A stretch of 64,000 bases of DNA from assembly GCA_025403435.1 (NCBI GenBank), contig CM046350.1, positions 32,083,346 through 32,147,345 on the forward strand, read 5' to 3'. The notes beneath the pieces were generated by a model. That model made no database searches. It saw only the letters and a program-made list of their open reading frames with translations, and was not told where the DNA came from. The translations under genes and the position numbers were made by a program. Below, piece after piece: positions 11,661-22,954 of this stretch. Numbering within the stretch: position 1 is the first letter of the stretch; every line of letters begins with the position of its first letter. This DNA is from Artocarpus heterophyllus. Lineage: Eukaryota > Streptophyta > Magnoliopsida > Rosales > Moraceae.

Positions 11661-13695
11661 TGTTGGAAACAAAGTGCGCAGCGGAATTTTAAAAAAAAAA
11701 TTTCATCAGAGTAATTTCCAAAACACAAGTTTGACATGTTATATGTATAAATTAGACAGATCTTACTAACCTCAGTGTGCCGAAGAACCTCCGCAACCTG
11801 TTAGAGAAGTAACATTCCAGAAGAGCCTCAACCAACTGGTCTTCTTTGCTATTCTCTATCCACAACCGGAGTGAGTGTGGGCTCACACGTTCAGCTCTTC
11901 CACCGGTGACTCTCCTTCCAACCAATAGAGAGAACCCAAAGCTAGTGTTCGTGATTTGTGAAAAAAAGCTCTCAGGGAGTTTTCAGATGCTCACTAGAAG
12001 AGTATCACTCTTAATCTCTCAATTGATCTGAGTAAATCATGAGACTCACTCCCTTTATATAGTTATTGGTCCTGGGGTCAGTCCGTATCAGATTAGGTCT
12101 CAAAAACTTGAAACAGAATCAAGTTCGGGTAAATATCTGATAAGATCCGCATGAAAACGCGTAATCTTATCTCCTGCTGATCGGCAGGCCAAACATTCTT
12201 ATTGGCAGGCCGAACAGGCCAGTTCGGCAGGCCAACCACGTCATTCGGCAGGCCGAACTCCCGAGAAAAAATCTTCGTGAATCTTTTATTTTCCACTCGA
12301 GATTCTAAAGGATAAAGTCTCAGTTTTTATTCAAATAACCCAATAGTGAAGATATCTGATCAAAACAAACATTATCAAGATAATCTCTAAGAAAATAAAT
12401 CAATTCACAATAATTCTATAAGTTTATCTTGATCTAATTCATCCAAAATTAAATCAACCTGATAAACAGACAAGAATTATCTGATCCAATAATTCAACAA
12501 GTTTATTTTGAACTAATTTCTTACAAAATTAAATCAACTGATAAACAGACATGAATTATTTGATTCTTACAAATTTTAAACCAATCTGATAAATCCGACA
12601 TAAGTCACCAATTATTAGAAAAGCACGCCGTGCCGTTATAGGATTTTGTGAGCTAGCAAAGGAGACCAAAATGGACCTATAATGTTCAAGCTCATGATAA
12701 TTATGAAACCCAATATCCCAGATATACATTTCACAATTATCAACTCCAACGCTACTCCACTAAAAGCTTGGAGCTGCACTCTCGAACTTCATAGAATTAC
12801 GAAGCTCGTGTAGCTAAGTCTCCATGACATATCAAAGTGTATCGTATCCCCATATGATAATCCATAATCGGCTTAAGGAAAAGTTCTGTCTTACCTTCCC
12901 GATTATTTTTATCTTACATTCCATTGTCTCACCATTAGAAAACTTACCATCCAAAGATAGTATATCATTCGGTTACACCTATGTATCCAAATGGTTGAGT
13001 GCTCCAATTTTTCAATTACAGGACAATGCATATAAGAGGATATCATTACCCCTAAAGAGGAGCTATGGATTCCATATCTATGAATAACAAGTCTACGCTA
13101 TCAAGAGTCATGCCTCCAACGTACCGGCATGCATACCACTATAGAGATGTGGAAGTCACCCATTGGTACATCAAAAGACACAAGTCGAGACAACGGGCCC
13201 ACTATTCATCTTAGGATTAAGATACAATACAAATGACTGTCTAAAGTGAATCTATTTGCCAAGACATAATTATTAATCCAAATCAATTCACTTTATGTCC
13301 CGATCCAACACATCGTCACCTATGACAACGTGCCAATGTTTCTATTCACGGAGTCCAACTCCGATGACCAAGACAAACCATCTCCCAAAAGGGATATAGA
13401 CAACATAACAATCTTTACATGAATAAAGCGCCTAACTTTATTCCCTCGATTGCGGATCATATGTTTTAGACCATCACCTTAAGAATCATGTCTTCCGCAT
13501 AATCATCCCATCATATGCCCAATTCTTAAGGTTTAGACTAACAGTCTCATACTACTGTTTGCTTATCATACATTCAACAAATATGAACATAAAGAGGACA
13601 AGATTTGGTATATATAAATGAATAAATTCTTTATTGATAAAAATGTCTTCAAAAACGTATTACATTTTTACTCCTTAGGAAATACATGTCTAACA
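11661..13695 (-). repeat. C1 3' LTR
   Basis: Runs tgttggaaac to catgtctaaca, 2035 bp. On the minus strand it starts TGTTAGACATG and ends TTTCCAACA. The U3 contains the phased GC-rich array (12181-12258) and a TATA-like tttatata near 12049. A short ORF on the opposite strand (12824-13087) recurs in other copies of the LTR. Confidence 0.95.
12181..12258. repeat. U3 array of TTCGGCAGGCCGAA-like units, C1 3' LTR
   Basis: The core ggcaggcc starts at 12183, 12204, 12226 and 12247, so the spacing is 21-22 bp. The best unit (ttcggcaggccgaa, 12244-12257) is a near-perfect inverted repeat with 6-bp arms around ag. The surrounding LTR is AT-rich. The partner 5' LTR has three units. Confidence 0.85.
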
Positions 13696-13708
13696 ATCTC
13701 CCACTTGC
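13696..13708 (-). other. C1 polypurine tract
   Basis: Minus strand reads GCAAGTGGGAGAT immediately before the 3' LTR TGTTAGAC, the usual copia PPT position. The same sequence is in F at 47331-47343. It abuts the pol stop codon at 13710-13712. Confidence 0.9.
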
Positions 13709-13709
13709 A

Positions 13710-15340
13710 CTAAGTGAGTAAATAGAGCAAATTTTGCATCCCCATAGCTTCCACATGCCTCTCAAAGACTCTCCCAGTAAGTGTCTTCGTAAATGGATCA
13801 GCTAAATTGTCCTCTGACGCGATCTTGCACACCGTGACATGCCTGCCCTCAACGAAGTCCTTTATCACATGATACTTCCGATCAATATGCTTACTCTTCT
13901 TGTGAAATCTTGGTTCCTTAGCATTACCTACCGCCGCACTGTTATCACAGTACAGTGATACCGCTTTATCCATACCAGGAACTACCTCAAGATCCCCAAG
14001 GAACTTGCAGAGCTACACTGCTTCTTTCAAAGCATCACTAGCCGCCACATACTCGGCCTCCATCGTTGAATCCAAAGTGCAATCTTGCTTCGCACTTCTC
14101 CAACTGATGGCACCGCCACCCAGAGTAAACACAAACCCCGAAGTCGATTTTCTAGAATCCAGACAGGATTGAAAATCTGAATCAGTATATCCTAGAGGAG
14201 TCAAGTCCTCACCCGAATACACAAGCATATACGCTCGAGTCCTTCTCAGGTACTTAAAAATATGCTTTACCGCAACCCAATGGTTTGGTCCTGGATCCGC
14301 CTGAAATCGACTTACAATTCCGACCGCATAGCTAATATCCGATCGGGTGCAAAGCATGGCATACATGAGACTACCCACTGCCGAAGCATAAGGCACCTTC
14401 TTCATGTATTCTCTTTCTTCATAAGACTTTGGAGAGTCTTTCTTAGAAAGAGTAATTCCAGACCTAGATGGTTGCCCACCTTTCTTGGAATCCTGCATTG
14501 CAAACCTCTTGAGAATTTTATCTATGTAGTCGGCCTGTGACAAAGCTATCATTTTGTTCTTCCTATCCCTAAAGATCTGGATACCGAGAACAAAATTAGC
14601 CTCACCTAAGTCCTTCATGTCAAACTGCTTGGTCATCCATAATTTGACCGATGACAATGCCCTAATGTCATTGCCAATTAGCAGAATGTCATCTACTTAG
14701 AGCAGTAGAAAAACCATATTCCCATCCTTTATGTGTTTGTAAACACATGGTTCATCCACATTTTGTGAGAACCCATAAGTCTTGATCACTTGATCAAATC
14801 TTATGTTCCAAGAATGCGATGCCTGCTTAAGTCCATAAATTGACTTTAGCACCTTACAAACCTTACCCTCTTGACCCGCGACCTTGAACCCGTCTGGTTG
14901 TTCCATATAAATGGACTCATCAAGATAGCCATTCAGGAAAGCCGTCTTGACATCCATCTGCCAAATCTCGTAGTCGAGAGCGGCAGCTATGGACAAGAGA
15001 ATCCGGATGGACTTAAGCATGGCTACAGGCGAAAAGGTTTCCTCATAATTAATTCTTTCCTTTTGCGTATAACCCTTAGCTACCAGTCTAGCCTTAAAGG
15101 TTTCGACCTTTCCATCTACTCCTATTTTCCTCTTGTAGATCCACTTACACCCTATGGGTTTTACCCCTTCGGGAAGATCCATAAGCTCCCAGACCCGATT
15201 AGTCTCCATAGACTTCATCTCTATGTTCATGGCCTCTGTCCAGAGTCTTGAATCAACATCCTCCATAGCTTCTGCGTAAGTATAAGGATCTCTGTCATGT
15301 TCATCCGGTTTAGCCAAGAAGACCTCCCCATTGAACATAT
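13710..15340 (-). pseudogene. C1 reverse transcriptase and RNase H
   Basis: RT begins near 15300 with LWTEAMNIEMKSM and continues through GCKWIYKRKIG, ARLVAKGYTQ, QMDVKTAFLNGYLDE (first catalytic Asp) and SIYGLKQA. The YVDD box at 14688-14699 reads stop-VDD. RNase H follows with GYTDSDFQSCLDSRKS, STMEAEYVA and LYCDNSAAV, giving the D-E-D set, and ends MQNLLYLLT with a TAG stop. Stops lie at 14697-14699 and near 14010-14012, and a frameshift near 15240. Otherwise long blocks stay open, so inactivation is fairly recent. Confidence 0.92.
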
Positions 15341-16354
15341 ACCTTTCAGGTTGACGCCCGATCCTCCCACTATGCCGAAGCCCCTGAGATTGTTGTTCAG
15401 GTTTGTTGGTTTTTCTACACCGATCGGAATGGTTTCGTTTGGAACCTCTGGAGTGAACGGATCACCCTTTAATTCCTCAAGCACCACTTTGCTTCGAGGT
15501 TTAAAGTCGTCCATGTAACTCTCCTCAAGGAAAGTTGCATTAGTTGAAACCACGACTTTATTTTCCTTTGGGTTATAAAAATAACCCCCTTTAGTCCCTT
15601 TTGGATATCCTACAAACACGCAAACTTCCAAACGTGCTTCCAACTTATTCGGATCCTTAAACAGGACATGAGCCGGACATCCTCATATGCGAATATGGTT
15701 TAAAGATGTCTTCCGTCTTGTCCACAACTCGTGAGGAGTTTTAGGGACCGATTTTGAAGGCACATTGTTCAAAAGATAACATGAGGTTTGTAGTGCATAT
15801 CCCCAAAAGGATAAAGGCAATGATGAATAACTCATCATGGACCTTATCATGTCCAACAAAGTCCTATTCCTTCTCTCCACTACGCCATTCTACTGCGGAG
15901 TACCCGGCGCAGTCAAATGGGATAAAATCCCATTCTCTAACAAGTGTCCCAAGAACTCATCAGAAAGGTATTCCCCACCTCGATCAGATCGAAGTGCCTT
16001 TATGGGTCTACCCAATTGCTTTTCCACTTTAGCCCGAAACTCCCTGAACTTATCATAAGTTTCACTTTTGTGGTGCATTAGGTACACATACCCATATCTT
16101 GAGTAATCGTCAATAAAAGTGATGAAGTACTCATACCCTCCTCGTGCCTGGATATTCATCGGCCCGCAAACATCACTATGCACAAGTTCTAGAACCCCTT
16201 CGGCCCTATTGCCCTTAGACCCGTATGGTCTTTTAGTCATTTTACCCTCCAAACAAGATTCACATTGAGGTATAGATTCCACCTTTAAGTGACTTAAAGG
16301 TCCATCCCTTACCAACCTTTGAATCCTATTCAGGTTAATATGCCCAAGGCGCAA
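15341..16354 (-). pseudogene. C1 integrase
   Basis: The GAG-pre-integrase zinc region shows RLGHINLNRIQ and CESCLEGK. The core shows LVHSDVCGPM (Asp), IKALRSDRGGEY (Asp) and [10 protein letters not shown] (Glu). C-terminal VFVGYPKGTKGGYFYNP is the standard copia signature. A frameshift near 16350 separates it from the gag/PR block. TAG replaces CAG just before NGVVERRN (near 15887) and TGA replaces a Trp codon near 15680. Confidence 0.92.
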
Positions 16355-17661
16355 ATGCCAAAGATAAGTTTATTAGAGTGAGAAGTTTTAAGTCTTTTTG
16401 AGTCATTATCATTTATCTCAGCATTAAGCAATAAGTCCATCTTAGGTTTGATAAGGTATAGATTATTTTGCATCCATCCAGAATAGATAAAAGATTTGTT
16501 TTTAAGAATCACCACTTTTTCATTAAAAGATACCACGTAGGAGTCTTTAAATAAAGAAGATACAGAAATTAAATTCCTTTTAAATTTAGGAACATAAAAA
16601 CAATCTCGCAAAATTAAATTCCTGTAATTATCAAAGTAAAGATGGACATCTCCCACTGCTTCCGCTGAGACCAAGGATCCATCGCCCATCCGAAGCGTTA
16701 AGTCTTCACGAAGTAGACTTCTCGTTTCTTTGAATCCCTGCAGAGAAACACAAACATGATTAGTTAAACCAGAATCTATGACCCAGATGTCACTGGATTC
16801 CTCAACCAAACAAGTTTCTAAATATAGAAGATCACACCTACCTCCCTTGGAAAGGAAGTCCTTACAATGCTTCTTTATATGCCCGACCTTACCACAGAAG
16901 AAGCACTTAAGCTTCTTTGGGTTCTTCTTCTTCTTCTTCTTGCTCTTGGTAGTAGCAGGAATAGAAGACTTCCTGTTCTTAGCCCGTTGCTTCTTTCCAT
17001 TCCCTGAGTTAGGATTGGAACCAAAAGCAGCTACCATGTTGGCCTCACCACCAGCAGGAGACTCCCTGATCAACAATTCGAACTCCTGTAACTGTTTCGT
17101 CAGTTTTGTCAAGGTCATATCCCGTCTATTACTTAAATTAAAAGTAGCTCTAAACGGAATAAATTCCTTAGACAGAGTCTCAAAGACCATAGTCATCTGA
17201 GTTTCAGCATCGATGTTAGCTCCATTGGTTTGAGCCTCAGCGAGGTAACCCATGACCAACATCATGTGCTCTTTTACAGATGTCCCCAGTCTCTGTCTAC
17301 AGTTTAAGAGTTTTCGAAGCGCCCCTTGCCGCTTCGTTATGGCCTGGCCTCCAAACATATCCTCAAGACTATCCAAGATCTACTTTGCAGTCTCATAATC
17401 CTGACGTTGAGCCTGCAGTACGTTGTTCATGCTAGCCATAACATAGCAGCAGGCCTGATCATTAGCATCTTTCCAGTGATCGTACGCTTGGAATTGCTCA
17501 TTACTTGAGTCTCCCGTAGGCTTGGGAGGACAAGGAGTTGTCAGTATATATTTTAGTTTCTCAAAGGATAGGATGATGTCCAGGTTCAGTTTCCAATCAT
17601 TATAATTCTCACCGATTAATTGGTTTTTGTCAAGTATCGATGATAAAGCGTTTTTAGACAT
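16330..17661 (-). pseudogene. C1 gag and protease
   Basis: The start is ATG at 17659-17661 (MSKNALSSILDKNQLIGENY), chosen because F and H align at the same Met. The UBN2-type gag domain (YNDWKLNLDIILSF, GYLAEAQTNGANID) is followed by a basic Lys-rich linker. Then comes a zinc knuckle CFFCGKVGHIKKHC (CX2CX4HX4C, about 16880) that binds genomic RNA. The protease shows WVIDSGLTNHVC with catalytic DSG; the usual Ala is Leu. One TAG at 17380-17382 splits gag; H has CAG there. Confidence 0.92.
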
Positions 17662-19288
17662 TTTCAATCTACAATAAAGAATCATATACCAAATATAAGC
17701 AAACATATAAAATAATTTAGTAAGATAACACAATCATGTAAAATTATACAAATGTGTTTATGTGTCAAAACCTTGAAAATATCACAACCTTACAACGATA
17801 ATTCCCAACTCATAATTCAACAAGCTCCTAGGGGAGTCATACCAAATTCAATCAGGAACACGGATCCCTTCCTGATTAATATATGCCATCCAGGACCCGT
17901 ATGATCCAGTATATACTAATAATCGTTTCTTTGGCCATTAATTTTATTAACAGAGCTCCTAGGGGAGGTTAATAATAAAATTAACGTGAGTGTATAACCA
18001 CCGTTTCAATATTTTATCCATGATTTATAATCACTACCTAGGGGTGTGCAACCATAAATCATACTAAAATACCTTATCCTTTCAAAGTTCCAATCTGGTA
18101 TATGATAGAAATCCCTTCCTAGGAGTCAAGACCACCATGTTCTTCCTATGGACCAACGATGGAGGCCTTAGGTCCTCTTTTCGAAAACCTTCTCCCACTC
18201 AATCTTTTGAAGTCAAGGTTTTATTTTAAAATTATGCATGAACAATTTTAATATGAGCGGCACTCCCTATCCTATATGTCATGTTATCAATATACATGGT
18301 GAATCATATTATAATGCAGACAAGCAAAGCAATCAAGCAAAGCTACAAGCAAAATAATAATAACCGTAATATTATGGTTCCACCCTAGAGAATAGAAAAC
18401 TAAGATTACAAGAGAATAATCGAGACATTTATCGATTCTTCATCCTTGAATCCTCAAGCTGTATCCTTCTTCATGTAATATCCATCTTCAAGTCTTCAAT
18501 CTCGTATGAATCGAATACTTCATATTTCCGGTTATATCCAAATTTAATGTTTCTCAGAATCGTCTCAAAAATAAAATTAAAACTGCACCAAAAAAATTGC
18601 ACCTTTTCTGGATACTTGGTAGCTCTCGGTCGGCAGGCTGATTTGGGTGATTGGCCTGTAGATCATGAAGGTTCGGCCTACCGGCAGAGCACTCAAATTT
18701 TTGCCCCACTGTCGGCCTGCCAGACCACACGTCCGGCCTGTCGATCTATGACCTTCGGCCTACCGAACTGTGATGTCCGGCATGCCGACCGAGCAGTAAT
18801 CACTTGTTCTAGAAAATACAACTTTGATACAATTTATCAATTTTATTTTCAACAATTCAACAACATAAAATTAGAGACTCAGGAAATACCTAGAGGCGCC
18901 ATCATCAATCTTCTAGGTCCGTCTTCTAGATCCGTCTTCTCCGAATAATTATTTAATTACAAAATTCTTACAAATTTAAAATTAAATAACAATTCTTAGA
19001 CAGAGATGATAGTCTGCCATCTAGTTACATGAAAAACGTAGATACACATTCTAACCTCTAAGGAACCATAACCGGTATTAATTAATTAATAAATAAATAA
19101 ACAACAATTTAATCAACCATAATTAATTAATAAACATTCACCACATAATCCATGACAACATATATATTATATAGAAACCTAGAGTGTCATCTCTCTATAA
19201 AATTCAATTCAAGCATAGGAGAGATTAAGATCACAAAATTTATGCATATAACATAATCACAAACTTGCAAATTTATGTAAAAAACATG
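17662..19288 (-). other. C1 untranslated leader between PBS and gag
   Basis: About 1.6 kb without a coding signature, an unusually long leader. It holds short repeats such as TTAATTAATTAAT near 19080 and the phased GC-rich array at 18629-18790. F and H have colinear leaders (41819-43448 and 52373-54017). The length, conservation and position fit RNA packaging or translation signals, but that is inference. Confidence 0.75.
18629..18790. repeat. Leader array of TTCGGCAGGCCGAA-like units, C1
   Basis: Units start near 18629, 18651, 18672, 18712, 18732, 18754 and 18776, so the spacings are 22, 21, 40, 20, 22 and 22. Each is a variant of (t)tcggcctgccga(a). The 40-bp step looks like one lost or unrecognisable unit and recurs at the same place in F and H. 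Confidence 0.85.
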
Positions 19289-19300
19289 GCTCTGATACCA
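19289..19300 (-). other. C1 primer binding site (tRNA-iMet)
   Basis: Minus strand reads TGGTATCAGAGC, the standard plant copia PBS complementary to the 3' end of initiator tRNA-Met, two bases inside the 5' LTR. Confidence 0.95.
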
Positions 19301-19302
19301 AT

Positions 19303-21300
19303 TGTTGGAAACAAAGTGCGCAGCGAAATTTTAAAAAAATTTTCATCAGAGTAATTTCCAAAACACAAGTTTGACATGTTATATGTATAAATTAGACAGA
19401 TCTTACTAACCTCAGTGTGCCGAAGAACCTCCGTAACCTGTGTAGAGAAGTAACGTTCTAGAAGAGCCTCAACCAACTGGTCTTCTTTGTTATTCTCTAT
19501 CCACAACCGGAGTGAGAGTGGGCTCACACGTTTAGCTCTTCCACCGGTGACTCTCCTTCCAACCAATAGAGAGAACCCAAAGCTAGTGTTTGGGATTTGT
19601 GAACAAAAGCACTTAGGGAGTTTTCAGATGCTCACTAGAAGAGTATCATTCTTAATCTCTCAATTGATCTGAGTAAATCATGAGACTCACTCCCTATATA
19701 TAGCTATTGGTCCTAGGGTCAGTCCGTATCAGATTAGGTCTCAAAAACTCGAAATAGAATCAAGTTCAGATCAATCTCTGATAAGATCCGCTGAAAACTC
19801 GTAATCTTATCTCCCGCTAATCGACAGGCCGAACAGGCCAGTTCGGCAGGCCGACCACGTCATTCGGCAGGCTGAACTCCCGAGAAAAAATCTCCGCGAA
19901 TCTTTTATTTTTCACCCGAGATTCTAAAGGATAAAGTCTCAGTTTTGATTCAAATAACCCAATAGAGAAGATATCTGATCAAAACAAACATTATCAAGAT
20001 AATCTCTAATAAAATAAATCAATTCACAATAATTCTACAAGTTTATCTTGATCTAATTTATCAAAAATTAAATCAACCGATAAACAGACAAGAATTATCT
20101 GATCCAATAATTCAACAAGTTTATCTTGAATTAATTTCTTACAAAATTAATTCAACCAATAAACAGACATGAATTATTTGATTTTTACAAATTTTAAACC
20201 AATCTGATAAATCTGACACAAGTCACCAATTATTGGAAAAGCACGCCGTGTCGTTACAGGATTTTGTGAGCTAGCAAAGGGGACCAAAATGGACCTATAA
20301 AGTTCAAGCTCATGATAATTATGAAACCCAATATCCCAGATATACATTTCACAATTATCAACTCCAACGCTACTCCACTAAAAGCTTGGAGCTGCACTCT
20401 CAAACTTTATAGAATTACGAAGCTCATGTAGCTAAGTCTCCATGACATATCAAAGTGTATCGTATCCCCATATGATAATCCATAATCGGCTTAAGGACAA
20501 GTTCTGTCTTACCTTCGCGATTATTTTTATCTTACATTCCATTGTCTCACTATTAGAAAACTTACCATCCAAAGATAGCATACCATTCGGTTACACCTAT
20601 GTATCCAAATGGTTGAGTGCTCTAGTTTTTCAATTACAGGACAACGCATATAAGAGGATATCATTACTCCTAAAGAGGATCTAAGGATTCTATATCTATG
20701 AATAACAAGTCTACGCTATCAAGAGTCATGCCTCCAACGTACCGACATGCATACCACTATAGAGATGTGGGAGTCACCCATTGGTATATCAAAAGACACA
20801 AGTCGAGACAACGGGCCCACTATTCATCTCAGGATTAAGATACAAGACAAATGACTATCTAAAGTGAATTGATTTGCCAAGACAGAATTATTAATTCAAA
20901 TCAATTCACTTTATGTCTCGATCCAACACATCGTCACCTATGACAACGTGCCAATGTTTCTATTCACGGAGTCCAACTCCGATGGCCAAGACAAACCATC
21001 TCCCAAAAGGGATATAGACAACATAACAATCTTTACATGAATAAAGCGCCCAACTTTATTCCCTCAATTGCGGATCATATGTTTTAGACCATCACTTTAA
21101 GAATCATGTCTTCCGCATAATCATCCCATCATATGCCCAATTCTTAAGGTTTAGACTGACAGTCTCAGACTACTATTTGCTTATCATACATTCAACAAAT
21201 ATGAACGTAAAGAGGACAAGATTTGGTATATATAAATGAATAAATTCTTTATTGATAAAAATGTCTTCAAAAACGTATTATATTTTTACTCCTTAGGGCA
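19303..21300 (-). repeat. C1 5' LTR, outer tip missing
   Basis: Colinear with the 3' LTR from tgttggaaac. A minus-strand TATA (ctatatatag) is at 19694-19703 and three GC-rich units lie at about 19820, 19842 and 19863. It ends ccttagggca at 21300, without the expected tacatgtctaaca, and T1 protease sequence (ccgaaggtcacagg) follows at once. Confidence 0.93.
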
Positions 21301-21760
21301 CCGAAGGTCACAGGCAGACTGACCTTCCCTACTGCTCGAACGATTCACCTATGAAGCCATATAGCAGGGTCTGGACCAGAATCATGGTAGCATTGCTAAT
21401 CTTCAACTTATCAAAAGCTTGCTTAAAGAGGAAGTCAGTCGAGCTACCATTATCAATTAGCACTCGCTGCACTATGTTGTTGGCGATGTGCAGCTCACAT
21501 ATGAGGGCGTCGTTGTGCGGATGGATTAACTTGTTTGCTTCCTCCTCGGTAAACGTGATTGGGGGTCTTATTGGTGGCAAATGTTGCTCATATGCTCAGA
21601 CATGTTGATGAATTCACCTCGCTCGACCAACCAAGCTTCTTGGACTTATGCCCACCACCCACTCGACGTGTCCCCAATAACAGGCCCTTCGAATATCGTG
21701 TGAATGATATTCGGGGGTTCCGAGGTGTTCCTACAGTCGTTGCTTAAGCGATTTGGCGCG
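21301..21760 (-). pseudogene. T1 protease
   Basis: Minus strand shows ITFTEEEANKLIHPHNDAL and VLIDNGSSTDFLFKQAF, where DNGS replaces the common DTG/DSG active site, as in T2 (VMIDNGSSVDILF). Then KISNATMILVQTLLYGFIG. The aspartic protease cuts the polyprotein. C1 interrupts it after YGFIGESFEQ. Downstream sequence is at 11341-11660. Confidence 0.85.
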
Positions 21761-21935
21761 TCTCAGCCTAATGGGTTGTTTCTTCTGGAGGTAGAGCCCG
21801 GAGTTAAGACTCGTTCAACAAATTCTCTCAAGTGTCCTTCTCGGACCAGTCTTTCGATTTGGTCCTTCAGTTGGATACATTCACGGGTGTGGTGTCCCGC
21901 ATCCTTATGGAACTCATAGTATCTTGTATGATCCC
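21761..21935 (-). pseudogene. T1 gag, C-terminal fragment
   Basis: RYYEFHKDAGHHTRECIQ is a degenerate zinc-knuckle-like motif (first Cys replaced) found in Tat gag proteins. KDQIERLVREGHLREFVERV follows. It is broken at 21935 by T2; the N-terminal rest of gag is at 29480-30800. Confidence 0.85.
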
Positions 21936-22570
21936 TGTCGATGCTTACCATGATCTGGCATCAGATCAACACCGCGTGCGGCTGCGCATGGTCTGAATCT
22001 TCCCTAGCTTGTCTCCGCCTGGCCCGGCGTACCTGCCACAAGAGGAGGGGGGCTTCGGAGGTGAGAGTAAGGTTCCGGTCAAGGGCTCTTCGATGCTCAA
22101 GGTAGGGGTTGCTCGGCAGAGGACGGGAGCTTGTTAAGTGGGAATGAGTCTCTCTCTCTCTAGAATGCAATAAATGCATCCTATTTATAGGTTACTACTT
22201 GGACCGGGTGTCAAGTGGGTTTTGCCCACAACCCAGGTGTCACATCAAGGCATGTCAGGCAGTAGGTGACGAGTGTCACGTCCCCCTGTTGATGGATTAA
22301 ATTCCATCAGATGGTGAGTTTTTTACCGTTTGTCAGCCTGTAATGGCGAGTAGTAGTTTGCTTTTGAGTGAGATTAATCCGACCGGAGCTAGTGCGTGAT
22401 CCGAGGTGGCATCTTGCTTAGGATGCAGCCTCGGGGGCATCAAGAAGCACCTCAAACTGTGCGTATGTTGCGTTGAGGTCGATAGCATGCTCCTTGGAGG
22501 CTCTGCCGAGCTATTTAGCCGACCACCGAAGTTTGTCTCCACGGTGGTGGAGCCGAGCTCACCATCAACA
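21936..22570 (-). repeat. T2 3' LTR
   Basis: tgtcgatgcttacc to ccatcaaca, 635 bp. The minus-strand TATA appears as tatttata near 22184-22191. It abuts the PPT at 22571. Confidence 0.9.
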
Positions 22571-22584
22571 TTAGCCCCCGAGTT
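22571..22584 (-). other. T2 polypurine tract
   Basis: Minus strand reads AACTCGGGGGCTAA beside the 3' LTR and is homologous to the T1 tract. Confidence 0.7.
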
Positions 22585-22797
22585 CACCTGGTCAGTGTCT
22601 GGCTGGGTAGACTATACCGAGTAGGTGAGGTCGGTTGGAAGAAAGAAGACCAAACGGCACTCCTAAGAGGGGTGAGGTGAGAGGTCGCGTAGATTAACGT
22701 GTGGACACATGTCGCTCTACGGTCGATCGCGTCGCCTGATAGGCGTAATGATCGCGCCTTTTCATTTTTTACGCCCAGATTTCCCGCCTAAAATGGC

Positions 22798-22805
22798 TAT
22801 AAATA
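22798..22805 (+). promoter_or_regulatory. Candidate TATA box of T2 antisense promoter
   Basis: tggcTATAAATAgggc lies 149 bp before the aORF ATG at 22955. Motif, context and spacing are retained from T1 while nearby bases differ, which supports a working core promoter in the family. Confidence 0.6.
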
Positions 22806-22954
22806 GGGCATTCATTTCTGTTTATTTTACACGACTGAAGTTAGATTTCTACACTCAAAGAGTTTTCAGCTGCCGAGCTATAGTGATACCTGAAGATTTA
22901 AAATTTCCAAGCTACCACTGCCCGAACAGGTAATTTCTTGAGGAGTGCTAAAAA

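Larger units (their letters stand above)
11661..21300 (-). mobile_element. Ty1/copia retrotransposon C1 inserted in the T1 protease
   Basis: Two LTRs of about 2.0 kb, tRNA-Met-type PBS, gag-PR-INT-RT-RH order, and PPT. It is the best preserved element here: a 348-codon gag/PR reading block and a 213-codon RT block remain open. The outer end of the 5' LTR lacks the last about 13 bp, and a short piece of T1 is gone beside it. No target duplication can therefore be shown. It belongs to the same family as F, E and H. Confidence 0.95.

Noticed and set aside
14871..15251. 126-codon plus-strand ORF
   Set aside because: Shadow of the C1 reverse transcriptase on the other strand.
16778..17200. 140-codon plus-strand ORF
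   Set aside because: It is antisense to the C1 gag and protease, and its Phe-rich run mirrors the Lys-rich gag linker.
18629..18790. Regular spaced repeats resembling a CRISPR array
   Set aside because: Units are short, degenerate and palindromic, intervals are only about 8 bp between cores, and the array lies in a plant copia leader with copies in F and H.
18547..18948. 133-codon ORF rich in Arg, Cys and Thr
   Set aside because: It translates the phased GC-rich leader array and has no homologous frame in F or H.
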